From Eleginops maclovinus (Eukaryota > Chordata > Actinopteri > Perciformes > Eleginopidae), in assembly GCF_036324505.1 (NCBI RefSeq), contig NC_086366.1, positions 4,414,427-4,478,426 of the forward strand: a DNA stretch of 64,000 bases, written 5' to 3'. Below are positions 1-23,503 of the stretch, piece after piece (positions within the stretch are counted from its first letter, which is position 1; each line of letters opens with the position of its first letter). A program made the position numbers and the translations under genes. Below the pieces are notes generated by a model. The model searched no databases and was not told the origin of the DNA. It was given only the letters and a program-made list of their open reading frames with translations.

Positions 1-477
1 TCAGCCCCTCCGCTAACCAGAAGCTGTTGAGTGTCTGGAGGAACCGCATGTGCTGGATGTGTTTGCACTTGATCAGAGGCGATTCTCTGAATTAAAGATC
101 AGTTCATCCATCATTGAAAAGGGACCATAGCTCCTGAAGTGTCTCGACACAGAGTTCATCTTTCTTTTATGTCTAACAATCCAACAATGATTAACTGGAA
201 GGAGAACTGAGCCCTGGATATTACTGTTTTATCAGGATGAACATGATGTTTGATTGCATGCAAAGGTTAGCATGTTAGCATTTGATGTCCGAGCAAGTGT
301 AGAAAAATAATGACGGTGCTTTGATGGTGAAGACAACAACGTTATCATGCAAGGTTTGTTATGTACGGATGCTCTCTTTGTTGCACAAACGCAGTTGTGG
401 TCCTTTTATTCTACAAAAGGAAAGCACAGAACAAAATAAAAACAGTTGCGCATTCCTGTCCCTTTTGGATGTTTCAG

Positions 478-912
478 AGAGCAGCTCAGCGAGGGCAGGA
501 GGCGACAGGGTGCTGCTGGTGGTGAACTGCGACCTGGATCCTGGCTGCATGGACTCTGAGCTCAGGATGGCGCTGCAGTGGATCGCCGCTTCCGAGCTGG
601 GCCTGCCTGTGCTCTACTTCAGGAAGTCCAAAGAGACGAGGGTTGCAAAGGTAAGCAAAGTGTCAAATGTTGTGCAAAAAGTCATGGTACAGCATGTCAA
701 AAAAGAAGAGAAAAGAGTCATGTATTTATAGTGTTCAATGTGTGTGTGTCATCTCTCAGTTCCAGAGGGTGGTCCACCTGATGTCTCAGAAGTCGTGGCG
801 TGTTACGGACCTGTTCAGTGCTGTGGTCCAGTTCTGTAAGCTTCATGAGAAAAAGGAAGAGGAGGGCTGTGCTCTGTCCAGCCTCTTTGATTGGCTGTTG
901 GAGACCCTGTAG
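478..912 (+). CDS. sphkap: SPHKAP (A-kinase anchor protein), last two coding exons
   Basis: These are the C-terminal exons of the PKA-anchoring protein SPHKAP (AKAP_110 family, shared with AKAP11). The exons are 478-650 and 760-912, with a ttcag acceptor before 478, a gtaagc donor at 651 and a ctctcag acceptor before 760; the stop is at 910-912. The encoded tail contains the family signature ALQWIAASELGLPVLYFRKS, followed by a Lys/Glu-rich helix, and ends in FDWLLETL. Known AKAP11 and SPHKAP C-termini share this block. I chose SPHKAP over AKAP11 because the next genes are daw1 and slc19a3, as in the human SPHKAP neighbourhood. The upstream exons, including the large central exon and the RII-binding helix, lie outside the window. 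The gene is convergent with daw1. Confidence 0.85.
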
Positions 913-2032
913 CTCCTCATACAGCAAACAGAAAGAGACACTCATTCGCTGAAACATGTTCCTGACTCAAGCTGAAGGCGCAACGCGATCAGCATACTTG
1001 AGAAATACTCTTCATGGTGTTGTTTGTCTTTTCGCAGCCATAAATGGACCAGTTTCCCTTTAATAAAAGTATGTTTTTGGTTTTCAGATTCACCTCTCTA
1101 GTGAGAAACACACAATCACAAACTGTAGGTGTAAGGGTTAAACATTCCTGAGGGGAACGAAAAACATTCAAGAGATTATAGTCAGCAGGTTTTAACTGCT
1201 CCAGATTATACATATATATATACACACAGTATAAATATATATTTACAGATTCTCACAAACAAACAATATGTATTTATTTATTCCAAATGAACACAGAGAA
1301 TATCAATAGAAGGAAGAAAAATCAGGTTAAAATTTCCCCGTAACTCAATATTTTGTATCACAAGTACTTTGTAAAAGAGGCTGGAGAAGCCCATAAGAAG
1401 CTTTCAGTTTCTTTGTAAGCCACCTAGAATTGCACTTTTTTCTTAAACTAAGCAAAATGCCCATATCTTCGTTGTGTTCATCAGCTGACATTCCACCTCT
1501 GTTGTGAGACTCGGTTCTTGGTAAGTCTGTTATCACGTTGAGAACTGGTTATTTTGGATAGCTGTCCTGTATATACTGTAGATTTTGGAACTGCTGCACC
1601 TTGGAGGAGTGGACCGCTCTCTTTAGCTTTTACTATGTCGTGAAGACAGAGTGAGGTTTGTAATGTTGAATTTGTATGTGCATTTGGTCTGTTTATTTCT
1701 CTACTTAGTGGTACTTAGTGTTACATCAGCATTGGGTAAAAATAAAGCACACAATTCAGCTGTAAACTCTCTCACGGTAGAACTGAATGTATTTATCTTT
1801 TGACATCAATAAATTTGTGTGACGTGAAATACGAGCTGTCTCGATCATTTGGTAATATTCAGCTAAAAAGGAAACCATAACACATCTATATTATAAACTG
1901 CTGTGTGGTTATCCTAAAGGTGTTGAAGCTACTGAATAAATACTTGATATTGCACGGTGCTATCAGAAATGTCTTCTTAGTCTGTTAAAGAAGAAGCTAA
2001 AGTCAGGAGATGAGGTTACATGCTGGTAGTCC
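913..2032 (+). other. sphkap 3' UTR and downstream spacer
   Basis: There is no coding signal here. AATAAA hexamers at 1062-1067 and 1808-1813 are candidate sphkap polyadenylation signals. The rest is AT-rich unique-looking DNA. Confidence 0.5.
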
Positions 2033-2635
2033 GACATACCTCTACTCCACATTGATGTCTAATTGTCAGAGTAGCGGCATTTCCATTTTTTTAAAAACAT
2101 GCCACTACTCCAACAAAATGTTGGTAGCGGCACTTTACTCAAAACATTCCGACATGGTGCGTTGGGTCTGCATAGCTCCACTGAAGTGGAAGCAATCGGA
2201 GTGGTAGTTGACATTGTCAGACATGCAGGGCCCCCCTCCTCCCTCATGGATGCTTCTGATAGCCCTCCCGAATCCACCGCCACTGCTCCTCCAAGTCTCT
2301 CCATCGTCATCCCATCAGCTCCGCTCTACAGCTCCGCAGAATTGGGAGCAGCCTCGATGGCTTGCTTTAACTTTCTTTGAGCGACTCCCTTGCAGATCAG
2401 ATGCAGGGCAATCGGACAACAAGGAAATTGAGTGCCAACCAGTCAGTGCATCCATTGCAACTATAGGCTATATTATATTATACAAAATAAACTGAATTTT
2501 AAACAAAAGTATATGTTAAAAAGACAAACACAAAACCAAAACACAAACCAAAATGAAAGAAAGACGATGCCCCGACGCGCCTGGGTAGACTGTCGGAATG
2601 GCGGTACTAAAATTGTGTCAGAATAGAGGCATGTC
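2033..2635. mobile_element. Non-autonomous DNA transposon with terminal inverted repeats
   Basis: The left end, GACATACCTCTACTC at 2033, is matched in inverted orientation by GACATGCCTCTATTC, read from 2635 back to 2621 (13 of 15 identical). Just inside each end are similar GCGG-containing segments. The right end has a tandem GTCAGAATAGAGG motif running to about 2644. The interior holds only short ORFs with no transposase motif, so I read it as a MITE-like derivative. I could not assign a superfamily, and no clear target duplication was seen. Confidence 0.5.
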
Positions 2636-2666
2636 AGAATAGAGGGTGCACCCCCTGCTGCTTAGT

Positions 2667-3005
2667 CGTTATGCTATGCTTAGCTAAGGTAATCGTGTCA
2701 TAAGCATATTTTCCAAATTTGAAAGAAGTAAACCTTAGTTTAGGAATGGTAAATATTTATTCTACTATATTTTATGACAATTTGTGAGGGAAGTAATTAA
2801 GCTGTTGAGTTACTGGAGTTGGGAAACAAGGGAAGCTGCTTATATTCTTTATGCTACGCTAAGCTAACTGTCTCCTGACTTTTTAAAACCATATTTTTCA
2901 CATTTTAAACTAGTTAACCTTAGTTTATACAGCTATGTTTGATTACATTTTATGAGCAACGTAATTAAACTGTTTGGCTAATATAGTCAGGAAACAAGTG
3001 CCGCT
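2667..3005. repeat. Diverged two-copy tandem repeat of a fish dispersed sequence
   Basis: Two successive segments, at about 2667-2847 and 2848-3005, share blocks: a TTATGCTAYGCTWAGCTAA start, AACCTTAGTTTA in the middle, and an ATTTTATGA...GTAATTAA end. It is non-coding. Confidence 0.5.
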
Positions 3006-3215
3006 TCAAACAGATTGAGTAACAGGAGGAACATCAGACACATTATTTTTCATTAAATCATTCAAGCAGCAGTCCTTTGTATTTCCACTCTAACCTTACA
3101 CAGATGCTTTTAAACAGACTTTAATCGTAAAATGTATTTTGAATTACAATGTTTTACAGAGGTATACATGTTGAACAGAGTGTTGTATCCTGGTATATGA
3201 TGAGCCTCTGAAGGG

Positions 3216-16597
<13,382 letters not shown>

Positions 16598-17440
16598 CTT
16601 GCCTCTTCACGTTACCGTACTATCAACAAACCGTTGCTATGGCCACAGACCACAGCACTCGCTACGCATGCGCAGTTCAAACATGCGTAGCTGCAGAAGT
16701 TGGCTAAATCAAATAACCAGGCTTTAAAAATGAGAAAATATGTGAATTGAAATTGAAGTGGAGCCACGTATAAGGCTTAAGAGCCTGTGCATTTCAGATT
16801 GTTTTGGGCAGAGTTGTTTCATGCTTAAATAAGTAAGAAATAATAGGCTATGCAAGAAATAAACCGCATTTTGCTATTAATTTCTCATGCCATAGTGAGT
16901 ATAGACGAATCCCAACAAACTACATTTGTTTTGTATTCTATTTGTACAAGTGTATAATAAGAAACTTGGGTAATCACTTACTAATAATAGCCTATTAATG
17001 ATCAAAACCATTATGCTGCAGAAGGTCAGGGAATCATCTCATTTCTAAACTCAGTTTGCCCACCAATATTTTTATTTTATTTCTCTCTCTCATTTTTTCA
17101 CTTATTTGAAATGATCCACTGAAGACTTGTGGCTTGTATTGATCAGAGATGGTTAAAAGTAATTCTACTTAAGTACAGTTCTTGAGTATATTTCACAGCT
17201 GGAACTGATAGCGAAACCTGAAGAAAGTCACCTCACAGCAGTTTCCCAACAGGTTGAAGTCTACCGCTCATAAATTGTGACTCACATAGATTATATGTGT
17301 GTGTATATTCAAGCTACTTCAACTACTGACAGCTTAATGAAAAGAGGCACAGACCAGATATTAGACTTTAACATGTGTGCAGGTTACCAGAAATCAAAAC
17401 TATAAAGACAATCTGTGGGAAATTCTGCTGAGGTAAAACC
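16598..17440. promoter_or_regulatory. Divergent daw1 / slc19a3 promoter region
   Basis: This 843-bp head-to-head spacer lies between the daw1 ATG (16597, -) and the slc19a3 copy 1 ATG (17441, +). An NRF1-like ACGCATGCGCAG lies near 16664-16675. No ORF of note. Confidence 0.55.
16633..16646 (+). promoter_or_regulatory. RFX X-box-like motif upstream of daw1
   Basis: GTTGCTATGGCCAC matches about 12 of 14 positions of the palindromic RFX site GTTGCCATGGNAAC. It lies 36 bp upstream of the daw1 start. X-boxes are typical of ciliary genes, and daw1 is one. Function is inferred. Confidence 0.55.
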
Positions 17441-20400
17441 ATGGGAAACTGGGCTAAACTGAAAGCCTCCAGCTGGGCTTATCCCACTGCAGTCCTGTCG
17501 CTCTATGGGTTCTTTGCCTACTGCAGAGTAGCAGAGCCTTTCCTCACACCATACCTGATGGGACCGCACAAGAACATCTCTGGAGAAGTGGTAAGCATGT
17601 CCGACCCGTACATGAACCAGTCACTCATGGCATGTCCAGTACTTTATCTTTTATTAGCAGCTCTGATCTGAGACCAACTTCTATTCTATTTTCACAATGA
17701 GATATGTGTGCTGTAGACAGGAGGCAAAAACAATCTTCCCTGGATCAGGATTGTTATCTCCGAAGTGCTGGAAGAAGCATTTAGATCCTTAATTTAAGTA
17801 AAAGTAGAAATACTCTGGTCGGAAAATACGGTGAAAATGAAATTCCAGAATAAGATTGTTACTTCAGTATAAGTATAAAAGTATTACCGGCTAAATGTAC
17901 TGCATTATATCACATACAAATGTCACATGTGTATAAAGTAGCTGGTAACTATTAGTATTAGATAAATGTAGTGGAGTAGAAAGTAGCTTTACTGTTCTAA
18001 AATGTGGTAAAAGTATAAAGTAGCATCAAATGGAAATTCTCAAGTAAAATAAAATACTTGAGTAAATGTACTTAGTTACTTCCCACCACTGTCTCCAATA
18101 GGTGAACAACTACCTGTTCCCGATCTGGACCTACTCCAAACTGGCGTGTCTCTTGCCCGTCTTCCTCCTGACGGACATCCTGAGGCACAAGCCCCTCATC
18201 ATGGTACAGGGGCTCTTCGTGGTCACCAACTACATCCTGCTCTGCTTCGCCCCAGGTCTGCTTGCTATGGTCTTCCTTCAGGTACACCAAAAAACTGATG
18301 CATATAAAGATGAGTTGTAATAATATTCCTTTTGTTTCATTCAGAATAATCAAAGTTGATGCACGTACTCGATATTGCTGAACTGTTGCAAATGACTTTA
18401 CTAGAACTGAACAACACGTTGTGCATTGCTGATGGTACAAGGTGCTTCATCATAGGCTGCTATCTCTATTCCATCCCACCAACAGGTCAACTATGCTGTA
18501 GTGACTTCCACAGAGGTGGCCTACCTTTCCTACATCTACAGCGTGATCCCCATTGAGAATTACCAAAGAGCCACTGGGTACGTGCGCAGTGCCATGCTGG
18601 CTGGATATACGTTTGGCGCGAGCCTGGGCCAAGTGCTGGTCTCTGTGGCAGGTAGATAAAGAAAATCAGAGAGCCCATGTCAACTGAATATATATAAACA
18701 GATACTACACAAATCTCTGTATTTTAGCCCCATTTAGTTAATGAATGTCTTCAACAATTTGAGCAAGCATTGATGAAGTATGAACTGTAATCCACAGAAT
18801 TGGACTTATTCTACCTTAATGCGATCACTCTGGGGATTGTAAGCATGGCTCTCCTGATCTCCTTCTGGTTGCCCATGCCCCAGAGGGGTCTGTTCTTCAA
18901 AGGGAAAGCGGCTGCAGCTGTGGGCTCCAATTCCCATCAGGACGGGCCTCTGGGAGCAGACCGGCCTGGGGAAGCGGTGATGGATAAGGATGAGGTTGGC
19001 TCCGGGAAAAAGAAGATGGAGCTCAATGGCGATGCAGGCTGGCACAGCAGGAAAAATATGGCCACTGCAGTCAATCTACTCTGGAAGAGCTTCAGGGAGG
19101 CGTATTCTTCAAGGCAATTCCTTTCTCTGATATTTTTTAGTCAAAACCCTCTGCTGAGCATACACACGTTTGCATACCATAGTTCAATGTCATTTACTGC
19201 AGCTAATGAACACATAATCCCTTCATCATGATTTTAATCAGTTTTAATAATCACCACCATGCAGGAATGTCATCTACTGGTCTCTGTGGTGGGCTCTGGC
19301 CTCAGCTGGCTACGAGCAGGTTTTCAACTACATCCAGCTCATGTGGGACCACATAGAGCCATCTGCTACATCGTCCATCTACAACGGAGCGGTGGAGGCT
19401 GCCTGCTCCCTTGTAGGTAAGAATCTCTCTAAATACTGTAAGAGAGGCAAACATTAAGAAGGGAAAATACATTTTGGTGTTCCTATTTCTGGTTGAATCA
19501 TACTTGAGACTATTCATTCTGATTCAGTATTGTCATCTTAAAACAGGAGGAACAATCCTGAGTTTTCCCAGAATAATATGCACAAAAGCACCTGAAATAA
19601 AAGAGTCTAAATTGTGTTTTTTGATACTGTAATCTCACAGAGGATAAGATAAGATAAATAAAGATCATTTAAAGAGGCCATATTATGCTTTTCTCTTTCC
19701 TGTAGTGTGTTGTATCGTTTTTTTGTGACCCCTTTGTTTATGACAGGCTAAGGGGCGGGACTAAGTGGTTGACTAATCACAACAGAGTCGGCTAGCTAAC
19801 CAATCAGAGTAGACTGGGCTCTGGTTTCAGACAGAGGGTGAAAAGGGGTGCCGCAGCACAGGCAGTATGAGAAAAATAAAGAGCTTTTTGAACATTAAAG
19901 CGTGGAAACATGTCAAAGTAGGCGCACAAAATACAAATATGACCCTGAAAATGAACAGAATAGGCCCCTTTAACTTAGAAATATAAATAACAATAATAAC
20001 ATGTTTATGTGCAGGTGTGAGTGAAAGTCATTTGTACATGGTTGTTTTTACATGGTTAACCCTTTATTGCGCAGGTTTTATGGTGTCGCAAAGACTGCAG
20101 CACAAGCAAGATTCAATAGAGTAAAGTTAAAACATAGAGCAATACAATGCGATTCAAAGCTGCTGTGTCTGATCGAACATGGAACTAGAAAAGGACAATT
20201 TGGTTATTGTTCAAATGGAAAATGTGAATTTAGAAAGGGAATGGCAGCACCGTGGTTCTCCTGGCTTACGCTCAACCTGGCTCGGCATGAAAGAAGAAGA
20301 GTAATCGCTTCAATTAAGGAGATAGAGATAGGAGGTAATGGATTCTCAGATTATTGCTGATAGTGGATTCCAAGAGCCGGCTGAAAGCTGCGGAGGTTAA

Positions 20401-21944
20401 AGAAATGTGTGTGCATAAGTTTAGGGGCTGCGTTCAAATAATTACATGTGAGGATTAATAGTTAGTGGAGGTGTTGTCCAGTGGAATGACTTACCGATGA
20501 TTAATAAACCCTTCTCCTCTGTGGGGCAGGTGCTGTGGCAGCCTTCTCCGTGGGCCACCTCAAGGTGACCTGGGCGGTGTGGGGGGAGCTGGCGTTGGGG
20601 TTGTTCTCTGCAGTGGCGACGGGTGCTGTGTTTCTCATGGCGCTCACCAGCAGCATCTGGGCGTGCTATGCTGGTTACATAATATTCAAGTCCTGCTACA
20701 TGCTCCTCATTACCATCACAACGTAAGCTCACTGTGGAATATCACCATGTCCATTTTCTATTTCAAAGAATACATTATCTCTGCATATGGAGGAACCGGT
20801 GTGGAAGAAGTACTCAGATCTATTTTTTGTGCATGTAAATGGTCTGCAAGCGCTAAAGTTCCTCCACAGGAAGTTTCTCTCCCAAATACATTCTTTCCCA
20901 CAACTAAGGTTGGGAGTTTGCCCAGAATAATATGCACAGAAGCGCGTGTTATAAAAGAGTGTCAGTTGTCTTTTTGACTGTATATTCGCACAGTAGTTAA
21001 GATATGATAAATTCAGATAAGCTAAAGAGGCCCTATTATGCTTGTGGGGGTTTTTCCTTTCCTGTAGTGTGTTGTGCCGTTTTTTGTGACTCCTTTTTTG
21101 ATGATATGCTAAGGGGTGGGACTTCTGTAAGCGGTTGACCAATCACAACAGAGCCGGCCAGCTAACCAATCAGAGCAGACTGGGCTTTGGTTTCAGACAG
21201 AGGGTGAAAAGAGGTGCTGCAGCACAGAGACATGTCCCAGTAGAGACACTAAATACAAATATAAACAAAAGGTTTTAATAGGGCCCCTTTAAGTAAATCT
21301 ACTTGAGATACAGTAGCTTGAAATACTAAACTATCTAAAATATTGGCCATTTTCTTAACTCTATTTGGCATTGCGTATATTTATTTGTGGCAGTATTTTT
21401 TAACAAACATCATAAACGCTTCTGTCTTTTTAGATTTCAGATTGCATCCAACCTCTCCATGGAGTGTTACGCTTTGGCCTTCGGGATCAACACTTTTTTG
21501 GCCCTTTTCCTGCAGACCATTATCACGCTCGTAGTCGTTGATGAAGCTACGCTGGGACTGGACATCGTGACACAGGTATGAGCGTCAGGAATCATTCATT
21601 GTCTTTTTGATGACAGATCACAGGGACTGTACTGTGACTGTTATTGTATGACGAATGTAAGATTTCTGTTGTGGATAGAGGGCGACACCTTGTGGTTATC
21701 CTTCAGTATTACATGTAAACAGGTTTCTTGTAAATGTGTCCATTGCATGAATAAAATAATGATGATGGCTGACTGAGTGCTCTCCCTGCAGTTCATCATC
21801 TACGGCAGCTACTACGCCTTCATCTCAGTGCTCTTTCTGATTCGAGGGACATACACCGCCTGCACACAGCAAAGGAATCCTGAACACACTCAAAGCAAGG
21901 AACAAGAGTCCAGTGTGGATGTGATCTCTGCGGAGCGTTTCTGA
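17441..21944 (+). CDS. slc19a3: Thiamine transporter 2 (SLC19A3), tandem copy 1
   Basis: This is a plasma-membrane thiamine carrier of the reduced-folate/thiamine transporter family. Exons are 17441-17590, 18102-18281, 18486-18651, 18798-19113, 19265-19416, 20530-20722, 21434-21575 and 21792-21944. All phases agree, giving 483 aa (human 496) with about 12 predicted membrane helices. Family motifs are [48 protein letters not shown] and the EYTSSRQ-like segment after a hydrophilic central loop (exon 4, residues about 190-250). Exon 4 appears to end with a GC donor (TCAAG then GCAATT at 19114). An AATAAA at 21953-21958 lies only 9 nt after the stop. SLC19A2 is an alternative by sequence alone, but synteny favours SLC19A3. 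Confidence 0.92.
17762..18091. mobile_element. hAT-like MITE copy in slc19a3 copy 1 intron 1
   Basis: The left end, AAGTGCTGGAAGAAGC, and right end, ACTTCCCACCACTG, resemble the family termini (CAGWGGTGGAAGAAG and its reverse). The interior has many AAGTA/TACTT motifs. The right end is 10 bp from the exon 2 acceptor. Confidence 0.6.
19669..19973 (+). mobile_element. TTAA-ended MITE, copy C
   Basis: The ends are TTAAAGAGGCCATATTATGC and ATAGGCCCCTTTAA, with the family core between. It has an internal deletion also seen in copy D. Confidence 0.85.
20826..20890 (+). mobile_element. TTAA MITE fragment (E)
   Basis: A short piece matches the family's left-internal part (GTGCATGTAAATGGTCTGCA, then CCTCCACAGGAAGTT). 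Ends are missing. Confidence 0.6.
21022..21292 (+). mobile_element. TTAA-ended MITE, copy D
   Basis: The left end reads CTAAAGAGGCCCTATTATGC and the right end ATAGGGCCCCTTTAA. It shares with copy C both an internal deletion and about 120 bp of upstream flank (CCCAGAATAATATGCACA onward). Confidence 0.85.
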
Positions 21945-23503
21945 ACAACATCAATAAACTGTTACAGTCTAAATAATACTGAATGAGCAGGTGATGGTTC
22001 CAATTATTCCATGGGGAGCACAATGGTAATATTCCAGCGGGGTAACGGTTCTCTACAGAAGAGGATTAGGGATTCAATTACTCACAATATGAAAGAATAT
22101 TCAGAGAGAGATCAATAAAGCACAGATACGGTTGATTAATTATTATTTTGCTGTACAGCAACACAATAATGAGAAAACACTACCTTGCTCACAAGCTGTC
22201 AATCGCTGAGTGCTCCCCAAAGATAGAGAGGTTTGAACACTGCCTACAGATAGCAAGAACACATGCCGATCCTAACATTCATTTCACATCTTTTAGGTAA
22301 CCTATTATAAATGTGCAGGTCACTTCCCTTTTCTGAAACTATAACTAATAAACACATTATATGAAGATTAATTTAACATGACCCAATGTAAAAAACATTT
22401 CGGAATTCTGACTTTAATCTCAGATTTCGTAGAAGAAGAAAAAATTGGACTTTGTTCACAAAATTCTGACTTTTTCTTAGAAAAAGAGTCCGACTTCTGA
22501 CTTAAATGTCAGGACGAAAACAAAAGTACTCTCGCTCAGATCCAAAACATTAAATAAAAAATCCCACGTGACCCAATCCTCTTCCGTAGTCTCAGGTGGG
22601 CGATGCTACCATTACCTGACACTGGAGGAAGTCCATGGCTGATATTACATAGAAAACATAGTTCAAATACATATTATAACATTTAAGAAGCACAATGCGA
22701 TACACAATTATAACAGAATATATATATTTTTTAAAGTTACATGTGAACAAAACTAAATCATAAATTCTAATTTAAAAAGGCAGTGTATGTTTTGGTCATT
22801 GGATTTTCTTTTCACAAAAGGACATTCAAAACCCCAAAACAAGTGCATATATTTAATTGTAATTGTTTAATCTGGTGGAATAAAGTACAAATGTCAAATA
22901 TCACTACCTTTCTTCAAAATTAAATGCTGACATTACAGAATGCATGGTTTTATGACAGTGAGATAAACACAGTTTGGTTTTAATGGAAGTCAATGAGGTT
23001 TGCCATGAAGGAGTCCATAGGGACTATCTGACACTACATAAAAAATATGAATGCAATCAAATCCATTTTGTTGCTAATCTTTGACAAATTCCAGACTCTA
23101 ATAACCACCAAAGCCCCCATACTATTTATTATGGAAACCCATTTATAATGTTTTTTATAATAAATAATCCAAACAATTAAACAAACTGTTTTAGTTTCTG
23201 CTTTATAGTGATTTCATTTGTTGTTTCGAGAAAAAAAAGTGAAAGCTTTTTTAAACCAAAAATTAAATATCCACTCGTTTTTGGTTTTTGAATTTCCTTT
23301 TATGAATGAAAATCCAATGACCAAAACCTACACTGACCTTTGCGACACGTTTATCTCGACTTGAACTGTGTGTGCTGCTCTTTGACCGTGTAGTTGATTT
23401 ATAAAACAAGACCGACGCTTCAGAAAACCAGAAGTGTTTCCGGGACACATTAAAGAGTAGCATGCAGGGGAACATAAACACATATATACACACCTGACAG
23501 AAA
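21945..23503. other. Spacer between the slc19a3 tandem copies
   Basis: There is no coding signal. A copy of a fish simple-derived repeat with AATTCTGACTTT motifs occupies about 22388-22620 and is related in inverted orientation to 44195-44430. The rest is AT-rich. The promoter of copy 2 must lie at the right end. Confidence 0.5.

Noticed and set aside
1..477. Extra sphkap exon at the window start
   Set aside because: Short open stretches exist, but no segment has both splice sites and recognisable SPHKAP sequence.
2208..2495. Open frame inside the TIR element near 2.2-2.5 kb
   Set aside because: Pro/Ser-rich, overlaps ORFs on the other strand, and has no transposase motif.
20052..20360. 102-residue open frame in slc19a3 copy 1 intron 5
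   Set aside because: No motif, no splice context and no recognisable family; within a repeat-rich intron.
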